Notes: generated by a model not told the origin, from the letters alone. A stretch of DNA of 38,101 bases from Oligoflexia bacterium (GCA_030432875.1 JAUILP010000032.1:1-38101), one strand, 5' to 3'; counted from the stretch's first letter, positions 15,664 through 25,100 are shown. Made by a program: numbers and translations.

Positions 15664-15907
15664 TCTCAAAAAATAATTATGTTGATAACCCAAAAGCAAA
15701 ATAATCTCCTAAAATTACTCTAATCTCTTGACCAATTTCCTAAAATCCGATCTAATATAAAGTATAACCGATAAATTTTTGTAGCCCGTAAGATTCTCTA
15801 GTGGAGTGGCCTTGCTTATTAGAAATATCTTAGGGTAGTTTAGTTTGGAAAGTTACGATACTTCGATGTTGCACGGATGCGCATTATGCTCTAGGGAGTG
15901 AGTTTTT
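15664..15907. other. AT-rich non-coding stretch before the ImmA-like gene
   Basis: No coding frame or RNA gene is seen. The final 100 bases should hold the promoter of the gene at 15908. GGGAG at 15894-15898 is its ribosome-binding site. Confidence 0.3.
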
Positions 15908-16804
15908 ATGAAGAAAATTGAAGAAAATAGGTACCCCAATTCTGCTACGCTTTTTAAGTTTTGCAAGGATGCTTTGGCCTTGAGATATGAAGGAAAGGTA
16001 AAAGTCATTGATCAGGATGTGGGGGCTATACTTGGTTATGATCCAGCCGACTGCAGTCACTGGAAAAAAGGCAAAAAAAATATACGAGGTTTAACAGCTT
16101 ATAAAAGTTTAGCTGAGACTTTGAACGTCGATGAACGCCTTCTCATTGATATCGCTTCCGGTCAGGTAGACTATGATGAAGCTTTATTTGAGTATAAAGG
16201 CTATGGGGATTATCAATTCACTAATAGGACCTTAGACGGCCTTAAAAAAGAATATTTTAAGAATCCTGAACGTTGGCACAATACGCCTTTCGAGTCCGCC
16301 TTTGAAGTCAATAAAGACAAGGTTGTCGCTATAGCTGAAAAACTCCTCACTCAGGGACAGTTTTCCGAAGCGCCTATTTATGTGCCAGAAATTTTACGCT
16401 TTTTCCCTGAAGTAACGGCAGTTCAAAGGGATACAGGCGATATTATGGACCTTATTAAAGTTACGCCGATGGCCAATTTAGATGGAGAGTCAACGGAAAT
16501 TGCTATTACCGCGTCTGTCGATAAGCCTTTTATGCGCTATTTGATTTTAAAGGAACTCTTTAAACATTTGCTCAGAACTAAACACGAACTCGTGAAAGAA
16601 CTTGGTGATGTTCCCCCCGAAGTTCAGGAGATACAGGGCAATATCTTTGCCGGGTACGTCTTGGTGCCTTCTTCTTTGCTGCATGCCGAGGTCGAAAAAG
16701 TTGATTCTTCTCGTGATATTGTCGCACAATTAGCCTCCACGTTCTGGGTATCAAAATCTCTTCTCAATCAGAGGCTCAGGGAGTTTTTAAGCTCAGGCAA
16801 ATAA
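15908..16804 (+). CDS. HTH plus ImmA/IrrE-like protein with degenerate zinc motif
   Basis: Residues 15-85 resemble a helix-turn-helix of the XRE kind (QDVGAILGYDPADCSHWKKG then a second helix ending in LNVDERLL). Residues 205-295 follow the ImmA/IrrE (COG2856) pattern: a helix holding the metal motif, then EIQGNIFAGYVLVP, the equivalent of E-x2-AN-x-FA-x3-LMP, then LASTFWVSKSLLNQRLREFL. However, the HExxH motif reads KELFK (215-219), so both zinc-binding histidines are lost and peptidase activity is unlikely. The family normally cleaves a partner repressor in mobile elements or stress responses. The gene stands alone between an IS remnant and its own terminator at 16864. The ImmA link is moderate in confidence because it rests on the C-terminal pattern. 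Confidence 0.55.
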   Translation: MKKIEENRYPNSATLFKFCKDALALRYEGKVKVIDQDVGAILGYDPADCSHWKKGKKNIRGLTAYKSLAETLNVDERLLIDIASGQVDYDEALFEYKGYGDYQFTNRTLDGLKKEYFKNPERWHNTPFESAFEVNKDKVVAIAEKLLTQGQFSEAPIYVPEILRFFPEVTAVQRDTGDIMDLIKVTPMANLDGESTEIAITASVDKPFMRYLILKELFKHLLRTKHELVKELGDVPPEVQEIQGNIFAGYVLVPSSLLHAEVEKVDSSRDIVAQLASTFWVSKSLLNQRLREFLSSGK

Positions 16805-16863
16805 TAAAGTCTCATTAGGTGGTGAGTACCTCCTTTCAACTTAGTAAGTTTCCTTTTTATTCA

Positions 16864-16896
16864 CCCTCTAAACCATGTTTGGGATAGAGGGTTTTT
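16864..16896 (+). terminator. Rho-independent terminator after the ImmA-like gene
   Basis: CCCTCTA (16864-16870) pairs with TAGAGGG (16885-16891) around a 14-base loop, followed directly by TTTTT. It is 60 bases after the stop codon. The rest of 16805-17168 is AT-rich and holds no gene I can support. Confidence 0.85.
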
Positions 16897-17168
16897 CATT
16901 TGTGAACGGTAAATTTAGAGAATCATTGCTTTAGGGCACTTTTTTGTGTTATGAAAGTTGGGAAATTAGGCTCTAAAGATAACATGAGGCCGGTGAAAAT
17001 AAAAAAAACTTAAGCTGTGTCATTTTTACTAAGATATTAATATATAAGTTGTTAGTGAGCTAAGGGGATGATTTTTTAATTAAGGGTTTGTGGTACAATA
17101 GTGGGTACAGTTATAAGATTGTGATGACAAGGATTGAAGATAGTAAGCCTATTGAGGAAAAAAAGTTA

Positions 17169-18074
17169 ATGAGTATCTGGCTGACTTTTTATTTGACTTT
17201 TCTTTGTTCGCTCTATCCCGAAATAATTGGAGCGCAAGTACTTCAGGGTGCTATTTCTTCCTCAATTTCTGAAAAAAATGTGACAGAAAATCCTAAATCT
17301 CTAGGTCAAACAACACAAAAAGCCCCGGCCAATGCCGACGATACTTCTTCACAAGATAGCATGGAAATTCTTGATTCAGAAAAACTGGGCATCGAAATCC
17401 TCGGAACTATTTCTGCAACTGATCCCAAAGAGGGGGTCGCCCTCCTAAAGCTTGAAAAAGGCGAAGCTAAGGCGTTTAAAAACACAAGCAAAGGAAACAA
17501 TATTATCTCAACAATGGGTGGGGTGAAATACCTTCTTAAAGAAGTCTTTGACGACCGCATGATACTCTTTCGCGAAGGCAAAAAATTTCTTGTTTATAAG
17601 GATAAGTTTATGCAAGGGAGCAAAGCTCCTGGGCACCGTATCGCTGCTGCTGTTAAGGCGGTAGGAGCGCGGATAGCTGATCAAAAAAGTTATTCACACA
17701 AAAATCCCGACGGTAGGGTTGTTTTTAATCGCGAAAGGAATAGCGACGGCAGTGTTTCGATGACTATGGATAATTCTTATAAGAAACATCTTCTCGATAA
17801 TCTTCCGACAATACTCATGCAAGCCAGCGCTCTGCCGTGTCAAACCAGCGACGGCAAATCTGGCTACCAGTTACTTCAGGTTGATGAAGAAAGCATTTTT
17901 TCAGAAGTTGCTTTAAAAGATGGGGACTGTATCACGTCAATAAACGGAAACCCATTGAGCGACGCAGCGAGTGCGGTAAGGCTGCTTCAAAGTCTAAAGT
18001 CAGAAAATAAAATAGAATTCGAGGTAAATCGCGGCGGATCTACCTCAAATTACTCTCTCGATATAAATCAATAA
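17169..18074 (+). CDS. Orphan GspC-like protein with HR region and PDZ domain
   Basis: The predicted 301-residue protein starts with a hydrophobic segment (IWLTFYLTFLCSLYPEIIGA) that could be an anchor or signal peptide. Next comes a Thr/Ser/Glu-rich linker. Residues 70-145 resemble the homology region of type II secretion protein GspC (LGIEILGTISA, then a hairpin-rich stretch ending in ILFREGKKFLVY). Residues 228-300 resemble a PDZ domain (GYQLLQVDEESIFSEVALKD, GDCITSINGNPLSDA, and a final strand pair). GspC couples the outer-membrane secretin to the inner-membrane platform. No other T2SS gene is nearby, so it may be a lone component or a related PDZ periplasmic protein. I prefer ATG 17169 (GAGG 11 bases upstream); frames from 17088 or 17124 would add a charged cytoplasmic leader. 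Confidence 0.6.
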   Translation: MSIWLTFYLTFLCSLYPEIIGAQVLQGAISSSISEKNVTENPKSLGQTTQKAPANADDTSSQDSMEILDSEKLGIEILGTISATDPKEGVALLKLEKGEAKAFKNTSKGNNIISTMGGVKYLLKEVFDDRMILFREGKKFLVYKDKFMQGSKAPGHRIAAAVKAVGARIADQKSYSHKNPDGRVVFNRERNSDGSVSMTMDNSYKKHLLDNLPTILMQASALPCQTSDGKSGYQLLQVDEESIFSEVALKDGDCITSINGNPLSDAASAVRLLQSLKSENKIEFEVNRGGSTSNYSLDINQ

Positions 18075-18076
18075 TA

Positions 18077-18322
18077 TTATTTGACTTGGTATTTTTTACG
18101 GAATTTCTCGATACGTCCCTCGGAGTCCATCAATTTTTGCGTCCCGGTATAAAAGGGATGTGAGGCACTAGAAATCTCCATATTTACAACCGGATAGGTA
18201 TTACCATCTTCCCAGGAGGCTGTCTCGCCAGAGGTTTTAGTGCTTTTGGTTAAAACAGAAAATTCGGTTGAACTATCTTTAAATATTACGTAGTTATAGT
18301 TTGGGTGGATACTCTTTTTCAT
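18077..18322 (-). CDS. rpmE2: Ribosomal protein bL31, type B (zinc-independent)
   Basis: The 81 residues begin [16 protein letters not shown] and contain [20 protein letters not shown] and [20 protein letters not shown], the pattern of the type B L31 protein. There are no cysteines, so it is the zinc-free form. In many bacteria it replaces zinc-binding L31 under zinc starvation under control of Zur; I see no clear Zur box upstream. Its stop codon lies 2 bases from that of the GspC-like gene, so the two are convergent with no room for a terminator. Confidence 0.95.
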   Translation of the reverse strand: MKKSIHPNYNYVIFKDSSTEFSVLTKSTKTSGETASWEDGNTYPVVNMEISSASHPFYTGTQKLMDSEGRIEKFRKKYQVK

Positions 18323-18435
18323 GACAAATCACTCACTTCATATGTATATTATTAACGACTAAAAATCACAACCCGCCCACCATTTAACGAAAATCGCTAT
18401 TTTGATAAGCAAGACCTTATAAGTAGTACGGACTA

Positions 18436-18480
18436 GGTACAAAATCAAGAAAAAAAAACATTATGAGTGATTTTAGTACC
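18436..18480. repeat. Inverted repeat upstream of rpmE2
   Basis: GGTACAAAATCA (18436-18447) pairs with TGATTTT-A-GTACC (18468-18480) with one bulge, around a 20-base loop containing an A9 run. It lies about 115 bases upstream of the rpmE2 start. Function unknown; the rest of 18323-18556 shows no gene. Confidence 0.5.
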
Positions 18481-18556
18481 TTTTCTAACAAGATGCCCGC
18501 ATGATGAGATAATCAAATCTCGTTTCTTAAGGAATAGAGCTACTGGACTCTATTAA

Positions 18557-18604
18557 TAAAAACAAGCTGGGGTGGGGGAGCCGTTAGGCTATCACCACGC
18601 CAGC
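18557..18604 (-). terminator. Rho-independent terminator after the alanine-rich lipoprotein gene
   Basis: GCTGG (18566-18570) pairs with CCAGC (18600-18604). A further GTGG/CCAC stem and an AGCC-gtta-GGCT tip lie inside. Read on the minus strand the stem is followed by TTGTTTTT, about 60 bases after the lipoprotein stop codon at 18667. Confidence 0.75.
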
Positions 18605-18666
18605 TGTCGTTCGTGTTTTCGTTACTAAACCGCAAGAGCGCGATTTAGGCGGATGAATAACTGCGC

Positions 18667-19281
18667 TTATTCTCCCTCAGTAGCTGGTTCATCAGTTGCA
18701 GGAGGTGGTGCTGCTTCTTCCGGTTGTTGTGCTGCTTCTTCCGGTTGCGCCGCGGCTGCTGGATTAGCTTGATTGCTGCGTGTTCCGCCATTGCCGCTGC
18801 AAGTAAAACCTGCCGCTGATAATTTCTCCGCAATTCTATCGACGACCTGCTGGCAATAAGAGCCATCATTATGTGCCCAAGCTACCTCACTTTCGTTACC
18901 AAATTTTGCATAAATGACACTACATAATTTGTTTTCAGGTTTGATCGTTTTGATTGATCTCATGTCGCCACCTGACTGGCAAGATTCTTCGGATAGAAGC
19001 TCACCAGTCGGGACCTCACCGGAAGATCCTGCAGGTGTCGCCTCAGTGGCTTGCTGCATTTTTGCTGCTTCTTGGGCTGCTGCGAGTTCCTCTGCTTCCT
19101 TTTGTTTTTGGGCATCTGCTTCAGCCTGAGCAGCTTTCGCCGCAGTATCTTCGGCATCAACTTGAGCACTTGTTTGCTCTGTTGTCGCTTGCACGGGTTC
19201 TTCTGGGGCAGCTTTTTCTTCACTTGTGCACGCAAATACAAGAGATAATAGGGTTAGAGAATAAGCTAATTTGGTCAGCAT
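18667..19281 (-). CDS. Alanine/glutamate-rich lipoprotein
   Basis: A signal peptide ends in the lipobox LVFAC with lipidated Cys18. Residues 25-80 are low-complexity Ala/Glu/Gln/Lys, predicted to be coiled or extended. Residues 95-165 are a compact part with four cysteines (SEESCQSGGDMR, NKLCSVIY, SYCQQVV, FTCSGNG), probably a small disulfide-bonded domain. The tail has a duplicated QPEEAA unit encoded by a 21-bp tandem repeat at 18708-18749. Family unknown. The tail may reach through the periplasm, but that is a guess. A strong terminator follows. Confidence 0.8.
   Translation of the reverse strand: MLTKLAYSLTLLSLVFACTSEEKAAPEEPVQATTEQTSAQVDAEDTAAKAAQAEADAQKQKEAEELAAAQEAAKMQQATEATPAGSSGEVPTGELLSEESCQSGGDMRSIKTIKPENKLCSVIYAKFGNESEVAWAHNDGSYCQQVVDRIAEKLSAAGFTCSGNGGTRSNQANPAAAAQPEEAAQQPEEAAPPPATDEPATEGE
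18708..18749. repeat. 21-bp tandem repeat, two copies, inside the lipoprotein gene
   Basis: Two copies of GTGCTGCTTCTTCCGGTTG plus two bases (18708-18728 and 18729-18749) differ only at the last two positions. They encode the repeated Gln-Pro-Glu-Glu-Ala-Ala unit in the reverse frame. The length keeps the reading frame, so copy number could vary between strains. Confidence 0.8.
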
Positions 19282-19316
19282 GGGAATTTTCCTTACAAGA
19301 TAGGTGATGATATAAA

Positions 19317-19348
19317 GTATTTCTCAAAACTGAAACATGAGAAAATAC
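19317..19348. repeat. Hairpin in the leader/promoter region of the lipoprotein gene
   Basis: GTATTTCTCA (19317-19326) pairs with TGAGAAAATAC (19338-19348) with one bulged A. It lies 35 bases before the lipoprotein start codon, within its likely promoter or 5' leader. It could be an operator or an mRNA structure. Confidence 0.4.
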
Positions 19349-19400
19349 AGTACTAAATATTACTTTTGTTATGGAAAAATTTCAAGCAATGCTTAATACG

Positions 19401-19480
19401 CCCGCTCCCCGATATCAGAACACCGAAGACCCGTGATGCGCATCAAAACCAAGTATGTCAGTGACATATCGACGAGCGGG
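19401..19480. repeat. 80-bp palindromic element (REP/MITE-like)
   Basis: Outer arms 19401-19415 (CCCGCTCCCCGATAT) and 19466-19480 are inverted copies with 13 of 15 matching. Inside lie a perfect 12-bp palindrome TGATGCGCATCA (19434-19445) and a perfect TATGTCA-G-TGACATA (19454-19468). The stretch looks more GC-rich than its flanks. It is 40 bases after the threonine aldolase stop codon, and no T tract follows on either strand, so it is not a simple terminator. Confidence 0.6.
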
Positions 19481-19519
19481 AACATAAGTAGGAGGCACAG
19501 GCATGGGATTAAGGGTCGT

Positions 19520-20560
19520 TTAGGCTAAGGATTCGGCTATGGCGTCTAAGGCAACCCCAATGTCTGCTTCTGTAATATCAAAATGCGTCACGGCTCTTAG
19601 GTAAGGTCCCCCAACCGCATGCATGAGAATCCCCTTGTTTTTTAATCTATGCACTAGGTCTTTAGGCGTGATCGATTTATGGGTGAGGCGAAAGCGCACC
19701 ATGTTGGTATCGACTTCTGTCTCGTCAATGAGAATAAAAGGGTTTTTACTTAGGCCTCTGGCCAGTTGCTGGGCTTTAAGATGGTCTTCTTTTAAGCGTG
19801 GCCAGATCTCGTCTAAGGCAACGAGGGCAGCACTCGCTAAGACTCCTGCCTGACGCATACCCCCACCGAGGACTTTACGCAGTCTGCGGGCCCTTTGAAT
19901 AAACTCCAAATCACCAACCAAAGTTGAGCCGACAGGAGCCCCCAGGCCCTTGCTAAAACAGAGGCTTACCGAATCGAACATGGCGACGAGCGTACTTATT
20001 CCCGTATCAAGGGCAACGGCGGCATTCCACAAACGTGCGCCATCAAGATGCATACTTAGGCCTGTTTGGGCTTTTAGATTGGCTATTTCATTTAAATAAG
20101 CCATTTTTAAAACCCGTCCCCCCATGCGATTGTGCGTGTTTTCTAGGCAGAGCAAACGTGTAATCGGGGAATGCATATCGAGTGGTCTGATCGCAGCTAG
20201 GATATCATCAATACCAATGCTACCGTCTTTTTGATTGAGCACAGGTCGGGGATGAATGCCACCAATACTAGCACTGCCACCCTGTTCATAATAGTAAATG
20301 TGACTGTCCGCTCCAAGAATCATTTCGTCACCGCGGCTGCAATGTGACATGACGGCTATGAGATTAGCCATAGTTCCTGAAGGTACAAATAAGGCTGCGT
20401 CTTTTTTGCATAGGTCTGCGACCCGCTTCTCAAGATCATTGACGGTAGGATCTTCACCGTATACGTCATCACCGACTACGGCCTGCTGCATGGCGGAACG
20501 CATTCCGATTGTGGGGAGGGTAACCGTGTCACTTCTCAGGTCAATTACGCGATTAGGCAT
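19520..20560 (-). CDS. ltaE: Low-specificity L-threonine aldolase
   Basis: The enzyme is PLP-dependent and splits L-threonine or L-allo-threonine into glycine and acetaldehyde. It begins [13 protein letters not shown], with [17 protein letters not shown], then [28 protein letters not shown], and the PLP lysine in [14 protein letters not shown]. Length (346) is typical and the protein looks complete. It follows typA by 9 bases on the same strand, so it is translated from the same transcript. Related beta-eliminating lyases share this fold, but the motif set fits LtaE best. Confidence 0.93.
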   Translation of the reverse strand: MPNRVIDLRSDTVTLPTIGMRSAMQQAVVGDDVYGEDPTVNDLEKRVADLCKKDAALFVPSGTMANLIAVMSHCSRGDEMILGADSHIYYYEQGGSASIGGIHPRPVLNQKDGSIGIDDILAAIRPLDMHSPITRLLCLENTHNRMGGRVLKMAYLNEIANLKAQTGLSMHLDGARLWNAAVALDTGISTLVAMFDSVSLCFSKGLGAPVGSTLVGDLEFIQRARRLRKVLGGGMRQAGVLASAALVALDEIWPRLKEDHLKAQQLARGLSKNPFILIDETEVDTNMVRFRLTHKSITPKDLVHRLKNKGILMHAVGGPYLRAVTHFDITEADIGVALDAIAESLA

Positions 20561-20569
20561 AGGGCACCT

Positions 20570-22450
20570 TTATTCGATAATTTTATTGCGAATGACGGAT
20601 CTTTGACCTGAAGAAAGAATTTTTTTACGCATTCGAAAATTCTTTGGAGTAATCTCAAGCCATTCATCGTCTTCGATATATTCTAGACAGCGCTCAAGTG
20701 TCATTTTACGTATGCCCGCTAGAATAGTCAAACCATCGGAAGAGGTGGTCCGCACATTGGTCATTTTTTTTTCGCGGTTGGCATAAACATTTATATCATT
20801 TTCGCGGCTATGTTCGCCAATGATCATGCCTTCATAGATTTCTACGCCCGGGCCATAAAATAGCACGCCGCGATCCTCAAGCGATGATAGAGCGTAGGCA
20901 TTGGTTTTTCCGGAGCGATCGGCGATTATGGAACCATTTTGACGGTGAAAAAACTGTCCCTTATAAGTGTCATAGCGTAGAAATTCAGAGCTATATATAC
21001 CTTGCCCTTTTGTTAACGTAAGAAAAGTGGAACGGATGCCGAGCATGCCGCGGGTTGGTATTTGAAAAGTCAAACGAACTCTTTGGCCTTCACTTGTCGC
21101 CATGAGTGTTTCAAAGTTCTGTAACACCCCTTTGCGTGATTGCATCAGTTCCGTAACATCACCACTAAATACCTGAGGGAGATCCATGGTCACTTGTTCA
21201 AAAGGTTCTTGAAGTTCTCCGGTGATTTCATCTTTTTTTAAAAGCACCGTGGGACGCCCTACCATAAACTCTAAGCCTTCGCGGCGCATTTCATCAATAA
21301 GGACGCCAAACTGCAGTTCTCCTCGGCCTAAAAGGCGTGCTTCAGCATTGGGATCATCTTGCTTAAAGCTAAAAGCAACATTTTTTCGGCATTCTCTGAC
21401 AAGCCTCTCCGCTAATTTTCGCGATTGAATGGCTTCGCCTTCTTTGCCTGCAAGAGGTGAATTGTTTATGGAAAAAACCATGCTCATAGTAGGAATTTCA
21501 ACCGAGATGCGGGGAAGAGGCGTTCCTGTGTCATCATTAGTTAAGGTGTCCCCAATCTGGAAATCCTCACAACCAGCGATGAGACCGATATCACCGGCAT
21601 CAAGCTGGGGAACATCAATTTGCTCAAGTCCTTTAAAGGTCAAGATTTTTGAAACGCTAAAGCCCTGAGATATGGGGTTACCTTTACTATCGACGCCTTG
21701 GCGATAAATTTTTTCTAAAGGCTTAATCTTTCCAGAAAGTATTCTACCGACAGCGATTTGCCCTAGATAATCAGAATAAAAAAGATTAGAGATAAGCATG
21801 CGAAAAGCGGTGTTTTCTTCAATTCGCGGTGAGGGAATGGTATCAATGATAAGATCAAATATGGGCATAAGATCTGCTTTTTGCGTACCAGCAAGAATAC
21901 CATCGATATCTTCTTGGCGTTCCGTACACCAGCCTTTACGAGCACAGGCATAGACTATAGGAAATTCACATTGATCATCACTGGCACCGAGCTCAATGAA
22001 AAGATCAAACGTTTTATCGATCACTTCTTTGATGCGACTGCTCCCCTCAAGTTCTGGTCTATCGACTTTATTGATGCACAAAATAAATTTATGACCATGA
22101 TTTATCGCTTTTTGCATGACGAATCGCGTCTGTGGTAAAGGACCTTCTACAGCATCGACAAGAAGAATTGACCCATCTGCCATACTGAGAACACGCTCTA
22201 CCTCGCCGCCAAAATCAGCGTGGCCAGGAGTGTCAATAATGTTTATTTTGGTGCCTTTATATTCCATGGCAGCATTTTTCGCTTGAATGGTGATACCGCG
22301 CTCTTTTTCCAAGGTTCCACTGTCCATAATGCGCTCTTCTTTTGATTCGCGAATCGAGCCAGTTTGCCGAAAAAGGTGATCAATGAGAGTGGTTTTACCG
22401 TGGTCAACGTGGGCGATAATACAAAGGTTGCGGATGTTTAAAATGGTCAC
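20570..22450 (-). CDS. typA: Translational GTPase TypA/BipA
   Basis: A ribosome-associated GTPase that aids assembly of the large subunit under stress and cold. The G domain has [14 protein letters not shown] (G1), the switch I region [27 protein letters not shown] (G3) and NKVDRPE (G4). The middle beta-barrel and two alpha/beta domains follow, ending in the TypA-specific C-terminal domain with [14 protein letters not shown] near the end. Length (626) is normal. It is the first gene of a unit with ltaE. Confidence 0.97.
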   Translation of the reverse strand: MTILNIRNLCIIAHVDHGKTTLIDHLFRQTGSIRESKEERIMDSGTLEKERGITIQAKNAAMEYKGTKINIIDTPGHADFGGEVERVLSMADGSILLVDAVEGPLPQTRFVMQKAINHGHKFILCINKVDRPELEGSSRIKEVIDKTFDLFIELGASDDQCEFPIVYACARKGWCTERQEDIDGILAGTQKADLMPIFDLIIDTIPSPRIEENTAFRMLISNLFYSDYLGQIAVGRILSGKIKPLEKIYRQGVDSKGNPISQGFSVSKILTFKGLEQIDVPQLDAGDIGLIAGCEDFQIGDTLTNDDTGTPLPRISVEIPTMSMVFSINNSPLAGKEGEAIQSRKLAERLVRECRKNVAFSFKQDDPNAEARLLGRGELQFGVLIDEMRREGLEFMVGRPTVLLKKDEITGELQEPFEQVTMDLPQVFSGDVTELMQSRKGVLQNFETLMATSEGQRVRLTFQIPTRGMLGIRSTFLTLTKGQGIYSSEFLRYDTYKGQFFHRQNGSIIADRSGKTNAYALSSLEDRGVLFYGPGVEIYEGMIIGEHSRENDINVYANREKKMTNVRTTSSDGLTILAGIRKMTLERCLEYIEDDEWLEITPKNFRMRKKILSSGQRSVIRNKIIE

Positions 22451-23105
22451 CAGAATTTTTCCTTACAGTTTAAAAAAATACTTTCATTCAGCTACTATGA
22501 AAATAACTAGAATCTGCCTATCAAATTATAAAAATTGCGCAAGCATCTATATAAATGCCATCATTTTTTGCTTTCGTCCATTAGACCAAGATTTTTTTTA
22601 TCAGGCTTTGAGGATAGAATAACATTTTGCAATAATTTAGAGAAATTACTCTTTTTAGTGTGGATTTCTCAGGCACAACAATATAACCCTATATTTGAGC
22701 CTAAAGTCCACCTAAATAATTGCATCTAAACTAAAAATTATTTTTTCCCCGTGCATAATTTAAGCCGCCAACATCAAAAATCCCCTATTTTGGTTTGCTT
22801 TTCTAAATTAATTGTAAAATTAAGTTGTTAGGTCTTTTTTTGATTTTTTTCTGTTTTAATCGTTTTTTCATGGAGTCTGTGTGGTTATCACCTAAGCCTT
22901 GCTTTTGCTGGGGAGGATTTGTTAACGCGTTTTTATGGGACTGAACAATATTATTTCTAACATTATCGTGAGCTTGATATTTTTTAACCAGCTGAAAGTA
23001 TATATAAAAATAGCTTATCTGTCAAAAGAATCAATTTTTCTCCTGATCGTGCCGAAGCCTTTTGTTGATCATGTGATGGTCATTATTTAGAGGAGAAAAA
23101 AACTA
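22451..23105. other. Long AT-rich intergenic stretch
   Basis: About 650 bases between divergent typA and the VWA lipoprotein gene hold no supportable coding frame. It contains T-rich runs near 22830-22870 and a short AATATA/TATATT hairpin near 22680-22695. Promoters for both genes must lie here, but I could not pick a convincing pair. AGGAG at 23091-23095 is the ribosome-binding site for the gene at 23106. Confidence 0.35.
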
Positions 23106-24476
23106 ATGGTTAACTTAAACGTAAATATTTCTTCGGGGCGTTATCATTTAAATGTGTGGGGTAATTTTTTTGCTTTAACAGCTCTAATCCTCTCAGCAGG
23201 TTGCGGAAGCACAGATTTTGTAGGAAGACCCGTTGATGGAACTTTTGTCGACTCCGATAATATGACTCCAACGGGTAGCGGTGATCAAAGTGGAGTTTTG
23301 GAGGAGACTTCGGATGGGGTTGATCCAGAAGAACCGCTAGGTCACCTAGAAACCCAGGGAAATGACCTGAATCTTTTACAAGAAACATTTATACAGGGCC
23401 TAATTTGGGAAGAAGTTGAGGACTTTAGTCAAATTAATATACGAAATGTGCTCGATATCCTTGTTGTTATTGATAACTCCAGTTCCATGCTCGAGGAGCA
23501 GCTCAATTTATCTTCAAAATTAGCTCCACTCTTGTCCCACGTCGCAAATAGTGACTGGCGTATTGGCATAACTACGACTGATCCCGTAGGCGTCGATCAT
23601 TATTTTGGAACGGCAGATGATTGTATGGTGGGGGTTCTTACGCCAGAAACTGAAAATTATGAAGAGGTCTTTCGTTTAATGATTGAGGGTGTTGGTACCT
23701 CAGGGGCTTACAATGAAATGGGCATCAATGGAGCCATAGCTGCTTTAAAGGGTGAGTGTCTCGGGGGAAAAAATTGGCTGCGTAAAGATTCGGCAATAGC
23801 CATCATCATTATTTCTGATGAGGACAACTGCTCGGATGGTAAAAGTTGTCCCAATAATGAAAATGATCTCATAAATTATTTGCGCTCCATCAGATCAGAT
23901 CCGGAAAAGGCAAGAATTTACGCGATTATTGGCAAGGATACTCCATCGGATAAGGTAAAGTGTCCTTACGATGCGCCTGGAGACACCTATATAAAAGCTG
24001 TGGCTGCCACGGGAGGGATTTATGGTGATATCTGTGATAAGGACTATACAAAAGTACTAAAAAATATTTCCCGGGATATCAGTTCGCTACTCATAGATGA
24101 ATTCGTATTGCGACAAAGCCCCTTAGCCAAAATTCAGGTGTATGAAAATAATGAGGAAATTAGCTTAGAACACTATGAAATCCATGGTAGCACCATAAAA
24201 TTTCTTAAAGCTCCGGCAAACGGTGCGGAAATTAAAGTTAAATATCTCGCCGGAAAAAAAGAAGCGTTTGTAAAGCTTGCGTTAAAAAAATATGCCGACC
24301 CCACAAGCCTTAAAATTTACTTCAATGATGATGAAGAACCATTAGGCTATCTAACAGATTATGTTTTTAATGAAGATGGCAAAACCATTGAATTTCTTAA
24401 TATCCCCCCTACAGATACGAAAATAAAAGTAACGTACAAAAAATTAGAGGAAAATTATAAAGCTAAAAAAGATTGA
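23106..24476 (+). CDS. VWA-domain lipoprotein with two C-terminal repeats
   Basis: The signal peptide ends in the lipobox ILSAGC (Cys33). After an acidic linker, residues 115-340 form a von Willebrand factor A-like domain. It has the MIDAS start DILVVIDNSSSM, a conserved IIIISDEDNCSDG strand, and paired cysteines that likely form disulfides. Residues 345-455 contain two similar beta-rich units, each with the pattern (V/I)YxNxEE(I/P)L, T(I)xFL(x)xP and (I)KVxY. The second is a diverged copy of the first. VWA lipoproteins bind partners through a metal ion, and surface or adhesive roles are common, but no substrate can be named here. Start ATG 23106 follows AGGAG. Confidence 0.82.
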   Translation: MVNLNVNISSGRYHLNVWGNFFALTALILSAGCGSTDFVGRPVDGTFVDSDNMTPTGSGDQSGVLEETSDGVDPEEPLGHLETQGNDLNLLQETFIQGLIWEEVEDFSQINIRNVLDILVVIDNSSSMLEEQLNLSSKLAPLLSHVANSDWRIGITTTDPVGVDHYFGTADDCMVGVLTPETENYEEVFRLMIEGVGTSGAYNEMGINGAIAALKGECLGGKNWLRKDSAIAIIIISDEDNCSDGKSCPNNENDLINYLRSIRSDPEKARIYAIIGKDTPSDKVKCPYDAPGDTYIKAVAATGGIYGDICDKDYTKVLKNISRDISSLLIDEFVLRQSPLAKIQVYENNEEISLEHYEIHGSTIKFLKAPANGAEIKVKYLAGKKEAFVKLALKKYADPTSLKIYFNDDEEPLGYLTDYVFNEDGKTIEFLNIPPTDTKIKVTYKKLEENYKAKKD

Positions 24477-24533
24477 TGCCTGCTTAGGTTACTAGGCTTT
24501 TACCGACAACAGCTGTGATTTTAGGGAACGTTT

Positions 24534-25100
24534 CTAATCAGTTTCATCGATTTCCTGCGTCTGAGATCCTGAAAGAAGCAAATATCCTTTAACATAGACA
24601 TAAGCCGAATAATAGGAAAGGATTAGCGTTCCCCAAATTAGTACAAGACCAATTTCTCTGAGCGGTAAACCAAATATAGGGTAGTGCGTTAATAGAAAGG
24701 TGAGAGCAACAGATAGTAAAAATGTTTTAACTTTACCCAACATATTAACGTCTATATTTTTGTTTTCTTGCAAAGCTATAAGGCGAAGGCCACTCATCGC
24801 AATGTCACGGCAGAGGATAAGCCCAGCTAAAAACACGGGAAGTTTTCCCGAAGCTGCCAAAACCAGAAGCGCACTCGCCGACAGCAATTTATCTGCGATG
24901 GGATCGAGCAAAGCCCCAAGCTTTGATTCGCTTTTTAGAGCACGAGCCAGAAAGCCATCAAAAAAATCTGTAACCGAGGCAAGGGCAAATAGGAAACCGC
25001 AAAATATAGTCAGGGCATGCAATCCCCACGGATAAAGAAGAAGAAGGATCGGAACGCAGGCAATTCGGGCTAGCGTTAAATAATTTGGCAAAGTATACAT
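24534..25100 (-). CDS. pgsA: CDP-diacylglycerol-glycerol-3-phosphate 3-phosphatidyltransferase
   Basis: PgsA makes phosphatidylglycerol phosphate at the inner membrane. The CDP-alcohol phosphotransferase motif is seen in DFFDGFLARALKSESKLGAL followed by LDPIADK, with all catalytic Asp residues. MYTLPNYLTLARIACVPILL is the typical N-terminus. Several membrane segments follow (near 26-50, 80-100, 120-140, 150-172). I use ATG 25098-25100; a TTG at 25136 would add 12 residues that the family lacks. The tail is short and acidic. Confidence 0.92.
   Translation of the reverse strand: MYTLPNYLTLARIACVPILLLLYPWGLHALTIFCGFLFALASVTDFFDGFLARALKSESKLGALLDPIADKLLSASALLVLAASGKLPVFLAGLILCRDIAMSGLRLIALQENKNIDVNMLGKVKTFLLSVALTFLLTHYPIFGLPLREIGLVLIWGTLILSYYSAYVYVKGYLLLSGSQTQEIDETD

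Noticed and set aside
18323..18360. Zur box before rpmE2
   Set aside because: Searched for the AT-rich palindrome typical of Zur sites; only weak resemblance was found.
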